A DNA stretch of 64,000 bases from positions 296,447 to 360,446 of the forward strand of contig NZ_CH724141.1 of the NCBI RefSeq assembly GCF_000153325.1. Reading direction: 5' to 3'. The notes under the pieces are model-generated. The model was not told where the DNA came from. It saw only the letters and a program-made list of their open reading frames with translations, and ran no database searches. Source of the DNA: Photobacterium sp. SKA34. GTDB taxonomy: Bacteria > Pseudomonadota > Gammaproteobacteria > Enterobacterales > Vibrionaceae. The position numbers and the translations under genes were made by a program. Shown one piece after another: positions 63,916 to 64,000 of this stretch; the first letter of the stretch is position 1, and every line of letters starts with the position of its first letter.

Positions 63916-64000
63916 TCAAACTGATTTTCTCATAGCGACAATATAGCCAAATGTGATTGCGCTACACGCAAACACGTTAACAAAGATATGTAGTTCGATA
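63916..64000 (-). CDS. C-terminal end of a membrane protein (continues past the window)
   Basis: The last 27 codons of a minus-strand gene that runs off the end of the window. It encodes a hydrophobic helix (IFVNVFACSAITFGYIVA) and a short basic tail ending RKSV. Probably the last membrane span of an integral membrane protein; family unreadable from this fragment. Confidence 0.45.
   Translation of the reverse strand, partial: IELHIFVNVFACSAITFGYIVAMRKSV

Overview
The window reads as chromosome of a marine gammaproteobacterium of the family Vibrionaceae, most likely a Photobacterium-type genome. The case rests on the low-to-moderate GC content, a TorC/TorA-type respiratory pair, an H-NOX gene coupled to a hybrid kinase, small Vibrionaceae-type conserved proteins (DUF2986, DUF1840, DUF2797), and many lipoproteins and GNAT enzymes. 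No rRNA, tRNA, CRISPR array, prophage or intact insertion sequence was seen. The loosely linked genes and many decayed genes suggest accessory-rich DNA such as the smaller chromosome, but that is inference.

Layout. 0-2.2 kb: lipase, flavodoxin-like protein, small phosphatase. 2.4-6.0 kb: pentahaem TorC plus a Tat-exported TorA/TorZ-type molybdoenzyme whose frame is broken by one base. 6.0-17.7 kb: NTF2-like protein with a divergent LysR gene, MTHFR-like protein, CutA, 5'-nucleotidase lipoprotein, YibE/F membrane protein, GNAT, a DUF3291 gene with an internal amber codon, GST, a second LysR gene, and an SDR-like gene with a broken 3' end. 18-24.8 kb: a DUF218 (YdcF-type) gene and a convergent small membrane-protein gene, separated by about 5.1 kb that is flanked by diverged direct repeats of about 320 bp. 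The insert holds a GH3 glucosidase lipoprotein, a broken small membrane gene and a family-3 binding protein. 25-30 kb: AT-rich accessory DNA with DUF2971, nitroreductase, gene fragments, and a divergent pair of a stand-alone EAL protein and a membrane-bound winged-helix regulator with an overlapping, apparently broken partner gene. 30-33.6 kb: methyltransferase, His-rich protein, and a DmeF-like cation exporter with MarR regulator behind two palindromic operators, then an Ivy-like lipoprotein. 34.5-36.9 kb: H-NOX and hybrid kinase. 36.9-44.7 kb: an extra PBP2, exonuclease, EEP-family protein, RhlE helicase, DJ-1, DUF1840 and rhomboid. 44.8-52.3 kb: unknown secreted proteins, a frameshifted aroG and a four-gene amino-acid ABC transporter. 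52.7-64 kb: SMR pump, YhhY-type GNAT, SDR, a Fur-boxed sitABCD-type operon, DUF2797, a retropepsin-like protein lacking the usual catalytic motif, a kinase, a GNAT and an S9 peptidase lipoprotein.

Genes that plausibly work together: torC with torA (anaerobic N/S-oxide respiration); hnoX with the hybrid kinase (NO sensing, possibly feeding quorum sensing); dmeF-like with marR and perhaps the His-rich protein (Co/Ni or Zn handling); sitABCD (Mn/Fe uptake); the ABC operon at 48.9-52.3 kb (polar amino acid uptake); and EAL with the ToxR/VtrA-like regulator (a possible c-di-GMP-linked membrane signalling module). Two long genes, torA and aroG, each carry a one-base loss in a homopolymer. That pattern fits sequencing error as well as real decay, so both need read-level checking.
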